This document shows positions 36,983 through 46,218 of a DNA stretch of 64,000 nt, piece after piece (positions within the stretch are counted from its first letter, which is position 1; each line of letters opens with the position of its first letter). The notes beneath the pieces were generated by a model. It did no database searches and was not told the origin of the DNA. It saw nothing but the letters and a program-made list of their open reading frames with translations. A program made the translations under genes and the position numbers. This stretch comes from Alkalihalophilus marmarensis DSM 21297. Lineage in GTDB: Bacteria; Bacillota; Bacilli; Bacillales; Bacillaceae_D. Where the stretch lies: the NCBI RefSeq assembly GCF_000474275.2, contig NZ_ATAE01000031.1:59408-123407 (forward strand), in the 5' to 3' direction.

Positions 36983-37729
36983 TTACTTTACACTTTCTCC
37001 ATGCTCTAGTTCCCATAGCTTTTCAAAGAAGGCTTGTCCCTTCACCATTGCTTCACATAAATGATGATGCTGTTTTGACCACCCTGCTTTGACTTCATTA
37101 TATAATTCATGCCATGCTTCATCCCTAGTCATCATCTGAATTCTGACATAGTCTCTAGGATTCCATTCCGTGTACCAATAACGTACTTCTGCATCATTCC
37201 CTGAATGATAAAGCTGATCTAGCGCCATATATAAAAGCTGTTTCAGCTGACGCTCCTTACGTGTAAGGCCGCGCATATCATCTGGGTCTGGAGATAAGAT
37301 ATGATATTCTTTAGGTTCATGTTTTTCTTTTAACTCAAATGTCTCAAATTGATTTTGTTCTAGCATTTCATAGACAATTTGATCCTGTCTAGGTGTCAGG
37401 CGGCTTTTCCTAATCGGTGTTTTGTAGCCCATAGTATCAACAGCGATGATGCCAGCACCATCTGTTGCAATAAAACAATAATCCAATTGAATCCGTGACA
37501 TATTTTTACGTAAATAACTTTGCTGGTGTACGGCTTCAAGTAAATCTTCTGGCAGGTCTGACAAATGATTTTCAATATAATCGTATAATTCTTGGCTGAC
37601 TTTAATCAAAATTGCTTGATCGAGTACCTCGATTCGGTCATCACTGCGCCATTCAAAAAAATCGCACACGTTATAACCATTCTCTTCCCCTTCAAACCAA
37701 TTGACCCATACGTCCCTGATATGGACCAT
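36983..37729 (-). CDS. yjbA: YjbA (UPF0736) conserved protein
   Basis: The 248-residue protein closely matches B. subtilis YjbA, an Asp/Glu-rich cytoplasmic protein of unknown function ([31 protein letters not shown], and a C-terminal region starting [23 protein letters not shown]). The start is ATG at 37727-37729 after AAGGGGGG. Position near trpS agrees with the B. subtilis order. Confidence 0.92.
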   Translation of the reverse strand: MVHIRDVWVNWFEGEENGYNVCDFFEWRSDDRIEVLDQAILIKVSQELYDYIENHLSDLPEDLLEAVHQQSYLRKNMSRIQLDYCFIATDGAGIIAVDTMGYKTPIRKSRLTPRQDQIVYEMLEQNQFETFELKEKHEPKEYHILSPDPDDMRGLTRKERQLKQLLYMALDQLYHSGNDAEVRYWYTEWNPRDYVRIQMMTRDEAWHELYNEVKAGWSKQHHHLCEAMVKGQAFFEKLWELEHGESVK

Positions 37730-37857
37730 ATAAAGCCCCCCTTACTGATTGCGATTTGTATCCACAGTATAGGCAAGCTTTGAGAATTTTAAACACTTTC
37801 CTCGATACATTTAATAGATAGCTGACCCTCTTGCTCAGTCGAATTTATTATACCGGC

Positions 37858-38079
37858 TTACTTTCTGCGATCTGGAATAGCCAGTGATCCAATGACCATT
37901 ATTACTCCAAGAATAAACAAATAGAACTCAACTCTAGTTGTAATAAAACGCATATAATAGGAGAATTCATAGCCTAAAGTAAGTAAATTCAAATAGGCAA
38001 GTAAACTTATTCCTCCTGCAACCGAAAAACCAAATCCAACAAACATAATGAAAATTCTAACCATACTCACCACTGCCAA
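37858..38079 (-). CDS. Small three-segment membrane protein
   Basis: The 73-residue product has three likely membrane helices and a basic end (IPDRRK). The longest frame begins with TTG at 38077-38079; a GTG at 38071-38073 fits better with an AGTGGA site. No family is recognised. Confidence 0.6.
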   Translation of the reverse strand: MAVVSMVRIFIMFVGFGFSVAGGISLLAYLNLLTLGYEFSYYMRFITTRVEFYLFILGVIMVIGSLAIPDRRK

Positions 38080-38123
38080 TCCACTTAGTATAATAATAAA
38101 TTACAAACATGTACCGCCCTCCT

Positions 38124-38969
38124 TCACTTTAGAAACCCTGATGCCGACAGCCAATCTTCAGCTGGTATTTCAGTCACTGTTTTTATCGAACGTTCATTAA
38201 AAGTTTTGTACGCCTGCTCTACGATAAGATGTCCGCAGTGATACCCTAGCCACCTCGGTACATGATAAGGTCCGCCTCCATATAAGAGAGTGTGATGGTC
38301 CTTTCTGCCTCTTGTGAACAAATGGGGTTCGAGCCATTCTTTAAATAACCTTTTCATCTGCTTCAAAGAAAGATCTTTCGTCCAAACCGCTGTGTAATCC
38401 CTGCCCACTTCATGACTTACAGCTAACTCTGCTAACCCCTCCATGATCATTGATTCTAAGAAAGTAATCGACTCTTCCGTTTCTTCCGTTACAGAGAGTC
38501 TGAATATATGATGATATTCATGCGTAATAATGGCTTTTAATTCTGAATTTGATAACCCGTTTGTTAAAAATAGAAAGATAAAACGATCTATGGTTAGTCC
38601 ATTTTTCCCGCCAAGAGATTGAATAGAAGCTTGATCTTTACTAGCAGGAAAAATATACACCCCAGCATCATGAGCTGACCACTTTTGTTTTAATTGTTGA
38701 TAATGGGTGGATATCACTTTCCAATAATTGCGTTCGAGCATATCATTGATGTCTTGATGACTATCTTCATCTGGCAAAATGAGACCTGATTGAATGAAAA
38801 ATTGTTGTAATTTATTTGTATCTGGCAGAGAGTCACTCACCTTCTCTAATGGAGAGATGAGCATTTTTTGATGCCATGCAATCTTTTGCATAAGGTTGGA
38901 TTTCTTTTTCCATTCAGCCAAGTAAAGAGTTAACCACTTGTCCGTTCTTACAATACCAATCCTTATCAC
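38124..38969 (-). CDS. yjaZ: YjaZ, putative DUF2268 zinc-dependent protease
   Basis: The 281-residue protein belongs to the DUF2268/YjaZ family, with the metal motif HEYHH (in IITHEYHHIF) near residue 150. The acidic residue of the third ligand lies in the segment after it (SMIMEGLAELAV). The B. subtilis homologue is of unknown function. The start is GTG at 38967-38969, which lies unusually close to the GGGAG site, so the exact start is uncertain. Confidence 0.85.
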   Translation of the reverse strand: MIRIGIVRTDKWLTLYLAEWKKKSNLMQKIAWHQKMLISPLEKVSDSLPDTNKLQQFFIQSGLILPDEDSHQDINDMLERNYWKVISTHYQQLKQKWSAHDAGVYIFPASKDQASIQSLGGKNGLTIDRFIFLFLTNGLSNSELKAIITHEYHHIFRLSVTEETEESITFLESMIMEGLAELAVSHEVGRDYTAVWTKDLSLKQMKRLFKEWLEPHLFTRGRKDHHTLLYGGGPYHVPRWLGYHCGHLIVEQAYKTFNERSIKTVTEIPAEDWLSASGFLK

Positions 38970-39144
38970 TCCCTCTCTTAGTACTACTTTATGATGAGGG
39001 AAGCAGAAATGATTCCGCTTATAGGTAAATTTATTTAGAATGAGTTCTATTTTTTAACTGTGCTCACTCTAAACAAGGCATGCACCTAGTAGGCTTTCTT
39101 TTCATAAGATGGAGGAAGAACAGATGGGCATGGAGGTGTAGATA

Positions 39145-39282
39145 ATGTCCGATCAAGAAGAAGCTAAGAGGCTTATATTACTTTTCGTTGTGGTGCTATT
39201 GTTTGGCTCGTTTGCTTTAGGTATTGGCACCGTCGACTCTGATACTGCCTCACCTACAGAAGATGTCATCCTCTTAGGTTAA
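39145..39282 (+). CDS. 45-residue membrane protein
   Basis: ATG at 39145-39147 follows GGAGGTG by six bases, TAA at 39280-39282. A charged start, one hydrophobic helix (about residues 10-28) and an acidic C-terminus. No family recognised. It precedes the next small gene by 33 bases. Confidence 0.6.
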   Translation: MSDQEEAKRLILLFVVVLLFGSFALGIGTVDSDTASPTEDVILLG

Positions 39283-39315
39283 CCTTCATACTGGCTAGGA
39301 TGGGTGGTAAGTGAT

Positions 39316-39612
39316 ATGAATCAACAGAACGGACCTTACAGCGGCCAAAATGGATCTTTTTATAACAATCAAAAAAACAACCAGCAGAAAAAAGATTCTA
39401 ATGCTCTTACTCCTCAGCAAATTGCCGTCATTGCCGCATTGGCAACAAATGCCCTCACCGTTCGAGCGGTACTTGTTGATAATGAGCAAAATGTCGAAAT
39501 CGTTCTTCAAGGGAATTTGCGTAAACAAACCCAGTTAGAGAAGATCATTGACAAGGTAAGCGAAATGCCGTTCGGGGATGTGATTGATGCATTTATGAAT
39601 CGTAAAAAATAA
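39316..39612 (+). CDS. 98-residue hypothetical protein, possibly coat or exosporium-related
   Basis: The N-terminal 25 residues are Asn/Gln-rich (YNNQKNNQQKK), the rest is a compact alpha/beta segment with LTPQQIAVIAAL and a KxxKII helix. No family is named. I start at ATG 39316 with GGGTGGTAA upstream; a GTG at 39304 is the alternative. Closed by a terminator. Confidence 0.6.
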   Translation: MNQQNGPYSGQNGSFYNNQKNNQQKKDSNALTPQQIAVIAALATNALTVRAVLVDNEQNVEIVLQGNLRKQTQLEKIIDKVSEMPFGDVIDAFMNRKK

Positions 39613-39650
39613 AAAGGATGCGGCATTCGATATGTAGCTGCATCCTTTTT
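39611..39650. terminator. Bidirectional terminator before topB
   Basis: An 11-bp stem (39611-39621 with 39640-39650) and an 18-base loop, with A-run and T-run flanks. Confidence 0.8.
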
Positions 39651-39663
39651 GAATGAAAAGAGG

Positions 39664-41835
39664 TTATTCTTTTTTTTGAAAAGTGATTTTCCCTTCAGGA
39701 GTCAAACGAAGGGCGGCATCAAATATCTGCTCCCCTTTTTTAAAACCTTTTAAAACCCTTGTTTCTCCCTTAGATAGCAATGTGTTGACGGTAGTTTCCG
39801 TCAGTTTTTTCCCAAGCAGAGTTTTAGATAAAGTGAACGTGCATTTTTTCGACTTATAATTAGAACATCCAAAGAACGTGCCCAGATCCAGGATTTCACC
39901 CTGACATAACCGGCACTGACCTACTGTTTTCTTGACTTGCCTGTTTCTTGTGTACGACTTGGAACCTCTTCCGCCTCTTCGCTTGATGCTTGATGTATCA
40001 ATGTTTGTAAAATCCCATGATCTAGATTGAGATACCGCTTCATTAATTAAATGAACAGATAATTTTCTAGCTTGTTCCATAAAATCGTCCTTTGATGCGG
40101 CACCTTTTCCAATTTCACGAAGGCGTTGTTCCCATTTTGCTGTCATTTCAGCTGAAGCAAGGATACTTGTGCCAAGAGAATCAATTAATAACCGGCCCTT
40201 CTGAGTAGGGAAAACTATATTTTTCTCTACCTTCATATATCCTCTGTCTTTTAACACCGTTATAATTCCTGCTCTTGTTGCTTCTGTACCGAGTCCGTGT
40301 GACTCCATCATAACCTTTTCGAGTTCTTTATCCTCGATTGACTTACCTGCAGCTTTCATCACCGTTATGAGCTGTCCTTCTGTGTATCTCTTAGGAGGCT
40401 GAGTCATCCCCTCTTTTACAATGGACTTTGAAACGACGCCTTCTTCACCATGCGAAAGGGGAGGTAAAAGTGTATCTTCCTGCTTTTTACCTTCATAAAT
40501 GATTTTCCGCCAGCCTTCATTTATCATTTGCTTGCCCTTCGATTGAAACGTTGCGCGTCCATCAACAATCGTTTCCACTTGAGTATGACTTATAATCGCT
40601 GAATTTTCATGAGCAGCAAGAAGCGACCGTACAATTAAATCATAGATGTTTCGCTCTTCAGCCCCTAACCTCTCTTGCTTAGGTACTTGCTCTGTCGGTA
40701 TAATCGCATAATGATCGCTTACCTTTTGATCATTTACAAATCGTCGATTGTTCATTAAGCTTTTAACCGGTAAAGGAAAAAACGATTCATATTCTTTAAA
40801 TGCCGAAAGCTTTTGAAGGATTGCCGGAAAGGTACTTGCTTCCCCTTTCGTAACAAAGCTTGAGTCTGTACGCGGGTAAGAGATATACCCTTTTACATAG
40901 AGCTTTTGAGCAAGGTCGAGTGTTTTTTTAGGGGAATATTTATATCTTTTATTTGCGGCAGTTTGCAAGCTTGATAGATTGTATAAATAAGGTGGAGCGT
41001 ATTCCTTTTTCTCTTCTTTTATAGCTTGAACAATTGCTGGCTTTCCCTCGCAAAATTGAGCAATTTGGAGAGCTCGTCTACTTGAATCCACCCTTGTTTC
41101 ACCCTTTTTATGCCAAACACCTTCATATGTTTTCTCTCCCATTTTAAAGGCAGCCTTCACTTCCCAAAATGGTTCAGGCTTAAATGCTTCGATTTCTTTT
41201 TCACGTTTCACAATCAGTGCTAGTGTAGGGGTTTGTACGCGTCCTGTGGAGAACACATCATCAATCCCTTTTTCACCAAGAAGCAGTGTATAGGCTCTAG
41301 AAGCGTTCATCCCTATCAACCAATCAGCACATGCTCGGCTCAATGCTTCATCATAAAGAGGACGTGTCTCATGTTCAGGCTTTAACGTGTTAAAACCATC
41401 AATAACCGCTTGTTTGGTTAGTGATGATAACCATAAACGTTTTAACGGCTGAGATGCCCTGCATTGTTCAATAATCAAACGAACAATTAATTCACCTTCC
41501 CGTCCTGCGTCACCAGCCATAATGATTTCTCTCACTTTTCGATTCTCTATTAATTTCTTCACAACTTGAAATTGCTTATATTTTCCCTTACTCACTTTAT
41601 ATTTAAATGTTGGCGGCAAAATGGGCAGAGTATCTAACTTCCACGATTTCCATTTAGAGTCATACTTTTCTGGTGATTCTAATTCACATAAATGACCAAC
41701 TGCCCATGTTACAAACGCGCCTTTAGGGAACATCTCACATGACTTAATTTCTATATAACCTTGCTTTTTCACCATTGGAAAAGGGGCGGCAAGCTTTGCT
41801 CCTTGATCAGGTTTTTCTGCAATGATTAATTTCAT
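39664..41835 (-). CDS. topB: DNA topoisomerase III
   Basis: Type IA topoisomerase that relaxes and unlinks DNA. The 723-residue protein has the TOPRIM start KLIIAEKPDQGAKL and AGDAGREGELIVRL, the active-site tyrosine in YISYPRTDSSF, and a C-terminal zinc ribbon (CRLCQGEI...GCSNYKSKKC). The start is ATG at 41833-41835 after GGGGGGAG. Length is as in B. subtilis TopB (727). Confidence 0.96.
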   Translation of the reverse strand: MKLIIAEKPDQGAKLAAPFPMVKKQGYIEIKSCEMFPKGAFVTWAVGHLCELESPEKYDSKWKSWKLDTLPILPPTFKYKVSKGKYKQFQVVKKLIENRKVREIIMAGDAGREGELIVRLIIEQCRASQPLKRLWLSSLTKQAVIDGFNTLKPEHETRPLYDEALSRACADWLIGMNASRAYTLLLGEKGIDDVFSTGRVQTPTLALIVKREKEIEAFKPEPFWEVKAAFKMGEKTYEGVWHKKGETRVDSSRRALQIAQFCEGKPAIVQAIKEEKKEYAPPYLYNLSSLQTAANKRYKYSPKKTLDLAQKLYVKGYISYPRTDSSFVTKGEASTFPAILQKLSAFKEYESFFPLPVKSLMNNRRFVNDQKVSDHYAIIPTEQVPKQERLGAEERNIYDLIVRSLLAAHENSAIISHTQVETIVDGRATFQSKGKQMINEGWRKIIYEGKKQEDTLLPPLSHGEEGVVSKSIVKEGMTQPPKRYTEGQLITVMKAAGKSIEDKELEKVMMESHGLGTEATRAGIITVLKDRGYMKVEKNIVFPTQKGRLLIDSLGTSILASAEMTAKWEQRLREIGKGAASKDDFMEQARKLSVHLINEAVSQSRSWDFTNIDTSSIKRRGGRGSKSYTRNRQVKKTVGQCRLCQGEILDLGTFFGCSNYKSKKCTFTLSKTLLGKKLTETTVNTLLSKGETRVLKGFKKGEQIFDAALRLTPEGKITFQKKE

Positions 41836-41922
41836 TTAAACTCCCCCCTAGACTTATAAGTATACCGCAAGTGAGGGAATCAAGGGAACACTTGTCCTCT
41901 TTTTAATACGTTTCCACTTAAT

Positions 41923-41961
41923 AAAAAAGCATACCTGGCCTACTATCAGCGAGGTATGCTT
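41923..41961 (-). terminator. Terminator after mhqD
   Basis: A 10-bp stem (41928-41937 with 41952-41961), followed on the minus strand by a T-run. Confidence 0.8.
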
Positions 41962-41968
41962 ACTATTT

Positions 41969-42586
41969 CTATTTGATTATTTTTTCCTCAAACCAAGACT
42001 TCGCATCGATTACTTCATCTCTTGTTAATTGGTGACCGCCTTCGCCCCAATGTTCTGTTACGTGGGCACCTGCATCGCGCAGATGATTAATCAGTTCTTT
42101 TGTTTCTTCTGCAGGGATTAAAGGATCAGCCTTGCCAGCTCCTACAAAAATAGAGAGATCTTCTAAGTTTGGAATGTCTACTCCTCTTCTAGGTACCATC
42201 GCATGAAACAGCGCAGCCCCTCTTAATGAAGAAGCATGATGATAAAGTAAGCTAGCGGCAATATTTGCACCATTTGAATAACCTATCGCAATGATATTTT
42301 GACGGTCAAATTTATACTTCTTGGAAGCTTCATCTAGAAACTCATTTAATTCGTTTGTGCGATATATAAGATCCTCTTCATCAAATACACCTTCACTTAA
42401 TCTTCTAAAAAATCGTGGCATCCCATTTTCTAGAACATTTCCTCTTACACCAAGAACTGAGGCATCAGGTGCAATCATATCTGCTAAGGGCAGTAAATCT
42501 TTTTCATTCCCACCTGTTCCATGCAGCAAAAGTAACGTAGGCATGTTTTCTTTTGCTGCTTCTTTATAAATATGTTCAAGTTTCAT
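41969..42586 (-). CDS. mhqD: MhqD-like alpha/beta-hydrolase
   Basis: The 205-residue carboxylesterase/phospholipase-type hydrolase has the HGTGG oxyanion loop, the nucleophile elbow GYSNGAN (Ser), the acid in GKADPLIP and the His in GGHQLT. B. subtilis MhqD is part of the methylhydroquinone response. It is the last gene of the mhqR-mhqO-mhqD operon. Confidence 0.9.
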   Translation of the reverse strand: MKLEHIYKEAAKENMPTLLLLHGTGGNEKDLLPLADMIAPDASVLGVRGNVLENGMPRFFRRLSEGVFDEEDLIYRTNELNEFLDEASKKYKFDRQNIIAIGYSNGANIAASLLYHHASSLRGAALFHAMVPRRGVDIPNLEDLSIFVGAGKADPLIPAEETKELINHLRDAGAHVTEHWGEGGHQLTRDEVIDAKSWFEEKIIK

Positions 42587-42616
42587 TCAAATCTCCTCCT
42601 TTACTAACATCCATCC

Positions 42617-43597
42617 TTACTTGCTTGTTTTTAACGGTTTAAGGTTTGCTTCAATTTGAGGACGCTGACTTTCAAAGTAAGGAGGCAGCGAAAGTTTTTC
42701 ACCAAGTGTTTCGAACGGCTCATCTCCTTCAAAACCAGGGCCATCAGTAGCTAATTCAAACAAAATGCCGTTTGGCTCTCTAAAATATAGGGATCTAAAA
42801 TAATATCTTTCTACAAAACCTGAGTTTGGCAGGCCAATCTCATTGATATGTTCGACCCACTTTTTCATATCTTCTTCATCCTCGACTCTAAAAGCAACAT
42901 GGTGGACACTACCTCTGCCTGGTCTCTCACGGTCCATGTCCTTACGTTCTTCTAAGTGAATCTCAGCTCCTGATCCGCCTTCGCCTGTTTCAAATACACG
43001 CACAGGCTTCTGGCCTTCTACAAGCGGTGCATATTGTCTTGTTTCGCGGAAGCCCATAATTGCTGTAAGAACCTTCTCCGTTAATTCCGGACGAGAAACC
43101 GTTAATGTAACGGGACCTAACCCATAAATCGCATGTTCAACTGGTACAGGGCTATCCTTCCATGGAGAACCGCCGCTCACACCGTTGTCATGTTCGTCTG
43201 ATACTAATACCAAGCGCTGCCCCTCAAAATCTCTGAAAGGAAGAATCGCTCTTCCTGTATGTCTTGTCATTTCATCATGTTCCACTTGATATTCTTCAAA
43301 ACGCTTCAGCCAGTACTCTAATGCTTTATCGTTAGGAACTCTTAAAGACGTAGCCGTTATACTATTTGTTCCATGGTATGTTTTTCCAGCGTGAGGAATT
43401 TCAAAAAAAGTTAAATCTGTACCAGGATTCCCTCGCTCGTCTGCGTAAAATAAATGATAGACGGATGGATCATCTTGATTAATGGATTTTTTGACTAATC
43501 TCATCCCTAATATTTCTGTATAAAACCGGTAATTTTCCTTCGCATTTGCTGTGATGGCTGATACGTGGTGCTGTCCTTTTAAAGGCTTTCTACTCAT
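42617..43597 (-). CDS. mhqO: MhqO/MhqA-like ring-cleaving dioxygenase (VOC fold)
   Basis: This 326-residue protein has two glyoxalase/VOC repeats. The metal ligands are suggested by HHVSAITAN near the start, the HHVAFRVEDEED in the second half and the Glu in LFELATDGPG. It cleaves hydroquinone-type rings in the MhqR regulon. I start it at ATG 43595-43597 after AGGAGTG; three codons further up lie within that site. Sequence cannot tell which of MhqA, MhqE or MhqO it is closest to. Confidence 0.88.
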   Translation of the reverse strand: MSRKPLKGQHHVSAITANAKENYRFYTEILGMRLVKKSINQDDPSVYHLFYADERGNPGTDLTFFEIPHAGKTYHGTNSITATSLRVPNDKALEYWLKRFEEYQVEHDEMTRHTGRAILPFRDFEGQRLVLVSDEHDNGVSGGSPWKDSPVPVEHAIYGLGPVTLTVSRPELTEKVLTAIMGFRETRQYAPLVEGQKPVRVFETGEGGSGAEIHLEERKDMDRERPGRGSVHHVAFRVEDEEDMKKWVEHINEIGLPNSGFVERYYFRSLYFREPNGILFELATDGPGFEGDEPFETLGEKLSLPPYFESQRPQIEANLKPLKTSK

Positions 43598-43629
43598 GAT
43601 TATCACTCCTATTGTTAATCATTTTTATT

Positions 43630-44064
43630 CTAATTGTTATGACCTTCTACTTTTCGCAATAAACGCAGTAATTCTTTTTGTTCTATTTTTGTTAAGCCAT
43701 TAAATTGAGAGGCTTGAAATTCTTCTTGTTTTGGCACCACTTCGTCAAACAATGCCTTTCCCTTTTTGGTCAAACTCAATATTTTTGTACGCCACTCTTG
43801 CTCACGTAATACTAAACCTTCTGCCTCAAGTTTAACGATTGCTTGTGTAATATTTCCTTTTGTAACAAAAAGCTTTTCCGCTAACTCTTGTTGTGAAAGA
43901 GGTTGATGCGTGCCGATTTGAACGAGTAAATCAAATTGTGAAGCAGTTAACCCCCATTGACTTAAATGTTGATTGGACTGTTTAATACTCGCATGATACA
44001 GCCTTGCTAAACGAAACCAGATTAGTACGTTTAAGCGATCTTCATGTTTTGATTTGCTAAACAC
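43630..44064 (-). CDS. mhqR: MarR-family regulator MhqR
   Basis: The 144-residue protein is a MarR winged-helix repressor (B. subtilis MhqR has 145 residues) with the recognition helix LSQQELAEKLFVTKGNITQAI. It is expected to repress its own operon and respond to quinones by adduct formation, though MhqR lacks a conserved Cys in this region and here I also see none. The start is GTG at 44062-44064, eight bases after GGGAGGTG; the GTG at 44082 lies upstream of that site. The 30-bp palindrome over its promoter is the likely operator. Confidence 0.88.
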   Translation of the reverse strand: MFSKSKHEDRLNVLIWFRLARLYHASIKQSNQHLSQWGLTASQFDLLVQIGTHQPLSQQELAEKLFVTKGNITQAIVKLEAEGLVLREQEWRTKILSLTKKGKALFDEVVPKQEEFQASQFNGLTKIEQKELLRLLRKVEGHNN

Positions 44065-44082
44065 GTTTAATTCACCTCCCAC

Positions 44083-44112
44083 ATTTATCAGTTTAGTACT
44101 AAACTGATAAAT
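44083..44112. promoter_or_regulatory. Perfect 30-bp palindrome, candidate MhqR operator
   Basis: The half-site ATTTATCAGTTTAGT (44083-44097) is followed by its exact reverse complement (44098-44112). It fills the region between a -35 TTTACA (44113-44118 on the minus strand) and -10 TAAACT (44090-44095), spaced by 17, so binding would block the mhqR promoter. It is different from the ATCTCGAATTCGAGAT box known for B. subtilis MhqR. Confidence 0.75.
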
Positions 44113-44262
44113 TGTAAAGTCATTTACTTTTTATTGGCCGGCTGATCATACAACTCTATGTTTAATATGCCCAAGTTCGGGAACTTACTTTGTAAGAAAA
44201 TAAACAATAAAATACTCGAAACAAATGAAGAAGGAAAACAAATAGGAAGGATGATTGACAAT

Positions 44263-45072
44263 ATGTTATTACGCGCAAAGACTTTAAAATCGTATTCTAT
44301 GTTAGCTAGCGACGGAGAATTAGGTTCGTTGGATGATTTTTATTTTGATTCCGATACCGCAACCATTCGTTACTTTGTTGGAGATACAAGGACATGGTTT
44401 TTTGGAGGAAAAGTTCTGCTAAGCCCCTTATCTTTTAAAGAAATTGACCGATCGAATGAGCGTATTGCAGTTAATGCAACGAAAGATCAAATTAAAGATA
44501 GTCCTAAACCAGAAGAACATGAACCGATCACGAGGAGATACGAACAACAACTAAGCTCTTATTACGGTTGGGAAAATTACTGGGCTGATAACGCCGCAAG
44601 AAGAGATATAACTGGCTTTCAAGCTCATGCTCCTATGATGCCTCCTATATTTAATCCTGAAGGCCCGCGTGAAGAGCATGATGGTTTGAAGAGCGATGAG
44701 GCACATGCAAGTGAACAGCAATATCGTGAAGATCAGCAGCTGATTAGTGTAGAAGATATTAAAGGCTATAAAGTTCATACAGCTGATGGTGAAGCAGGTA
44801 AGATCCACGACTGTGTCATTGATGATGAAGATTGGAAAATAAGATACTTTGTCGTAAATGTTGGAGGCTTTTTCAATAAAGAACTAGTACTTGTTTCCAT
44901 CGATTGGCTTAATGATGTCAGTTGGAGAGATCACACGATTACGTTTGACCTTGAAAATAAACGAATCGAGGATGCACCTGAATTTGTATCCGACCAGCCT
45001 ATTACGCGTGAAGATGAGGCTGCATTATATGAGCATTACAATCGCAAGGGATATTGGGTTGATATTCGCTAA
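44263..45072 (+). CDS. Protein with two PRC-barrel domains
   Basis: The 269-residue product has two PRC-barrel repeats (about residues 1-75 and 155-235, each with a DGE-G-x-x-D-F/C-x-D/E pattern) separated by a linker. PRC-barrel proteins appear in stress and RNA-processing contexts; function unknown. The ATG at 44263 is preceded by AGGAAGG; the upstream frame starting at 44158 has no clear ribosome site. It is divergent from mhqR and could respond to the same palindrome. Confidence 0.75.
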   Translation: MLLRAKTLKSYSMLASDGELGSLDDFYFDSDTATIRYFVGDTRTWFFGGKVLLSPLSFKEIDRSNERIAVNATKDQIKDSPKPEEHEPITRRYEQQLSSYYGWENYWADNAARRDITGFQAHAPMMPPIFNPEGPREEHDGLKSDEAHASEQQYREDQQLISVEDIKGYKVHTADGEAGKIHDCVIDDEDWKIRYFVVNVGGFFNKELVLVSIDWLNDVSWRDHTITFDLENKRIEDAPEFVSDQPITREDEAALYEHYNRKGYWVDIR

Positions 45073-45089
45073 TTTCCACTGCTTTATGA

Positions 45090-45127
45090 GATCGCTAAAC
45101 TTTATTACTAAGTTTAGCGATCTTTTT
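45090..45127 (+). terminator. Terminator after PRC-barrel gene
   Basis: A perfect 13-bp stem (45090-45102 with 45110-45122) followed by a T-run. Confidence 0.9.
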
Positions 45128-45218
45128 TAGTAGAAGAAAAATAAATTGATCCTTATCGATTTATATGGAATAGTGTACAATAGAACGTAACATTCATTGG
45201 TATGAAAAGGAGACTATC

Positions 45219-46169
45219 ATGACTACCTACCAAATGGTTTCTCGTCCGTCTGCATTTACTACGTTTACAAGAAATGAATGGGCGAATTTATCTCACAAAA
45301 CATCCATTACCTTAACAGCTGATGAGCGAGAACAGCTGCAAGGGCTTAATGAAACGATCTCAGCCGAGGAAGTAACAGATATATATCTGCCTCTCTCAGA
45401 GCTCATATATTTGCATATGAAGCATGCAAACCACTTGCATAAAGATCTAAATCAATTTTTTCAAAAGAAAACAAAAAAAGTTCCATTTGTTATTGGGATC
45501 GCTGGAAGTGTGTCAGTTGGAAAAAGTACGACAGCCAGATTGATTCAAACATTAATTTCACGTTTTCCTACGCAGCCTAAAGTTGATCTTGTGACAACAG
45601 ATGGTTTTCTCTTACCAAATGCCGTATTAGAAGAACGGGGTTTAATGAAGAGGAAAGGCTTTCCTGAGAGCTATGATATTGAAAGTTTACTCGGATTTCT
45701 AACCGACTTAAAGTCTGGTTGCGCTTACATGGAAACCCCATTATACTCTCACCTTACGTATGATCGTTTAACTGAAAAACAAATTGTAGAAGAGCCAGAT
45801 GTAGTGATTGTAGAGGGAATCAATGTTCTTCAAGTAAATAAAAAGAATAAAAAAATCCCACAAATGTTTGTCTCTGATTTCTTTGATTTTTCTATTTACG
45901 TTGATGCGGAAGAAGATAACATTTTAAACTGGTACATTGAAAGGTTTAAGCTCTTAAGGAATACCGCTTTTCAAAAGCCTGAATCGTTCTTCCACCGTTA
46001 CAGACATTTATCTGATGAAGAAGCAGTCGGGTTTGCAACTGATATATGGAAAAGTATAAACGGGGTAAATCTTGAACGTAATATTAGGCCTACTAAAAAC
46101 CGTGCCGATCTTATTTTGAAAAAAGGGGCCGGACATCGAGTAGAAGAAATAATGGTTAAGAAAAAATAA
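45219..46169 (+). CDS. coaA: Pantothenate kinase type I
   Basis: First and rate-limiting step of coenzyme A synthesis. The 316-residue protein has the P-loop GIAGSVSVGKS near residue 93, DLVTTDGFL and VIVEGINVL motifs of the uridine-kinase-like fold. Start ATG at 45219 after AAAGGAGAC. Type I CoaA is feedback-inhibited by CoA. Confidence 0.95.
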   Translation: MTTYQMVSRPSAFTTFTRNEWANLSHKTSITLTADEREQLQGLNETISAEEVTDIYLPLSELIYLHMKHANHLHKDLNQFFQKKTKKVPFVIGIAGSVSVGKSTTARLIQTLISRFPTQPKVDLVTTDGFLLPNAVLEERGLMKRKGFPESYDIESLLGFLTDLKSGCAYMETPLYSHLTYDRLTEKQIVEEPDVVIVEGINVLQVNKKNKKIPQMFVSDFFDFSIYVDAEEDNILNWYIERFKLLRNTAFQKPESFFHRYRHLSDEEAVGFATDIWKSINGVNLERNIRPTKNRADLILKKGAGHRVEEIMVKKK

Positions 46170-46170
46170 T

Positions 46171-46213
46171 AAGCCGAGGATGGACACAAAGACGTTCATC
46201 TTTCGGCTTTTTT
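46171..46213. terminator. Bidirectional terminator after coaA
   Basis: An imperfect stem joins AAGCCGAGGAT-type sequence with its partner before a T-run, between coaA and the convergent carboxypeptidase gene. Confidence 0.75.
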
Positions 46214-46218
46214 AATAA

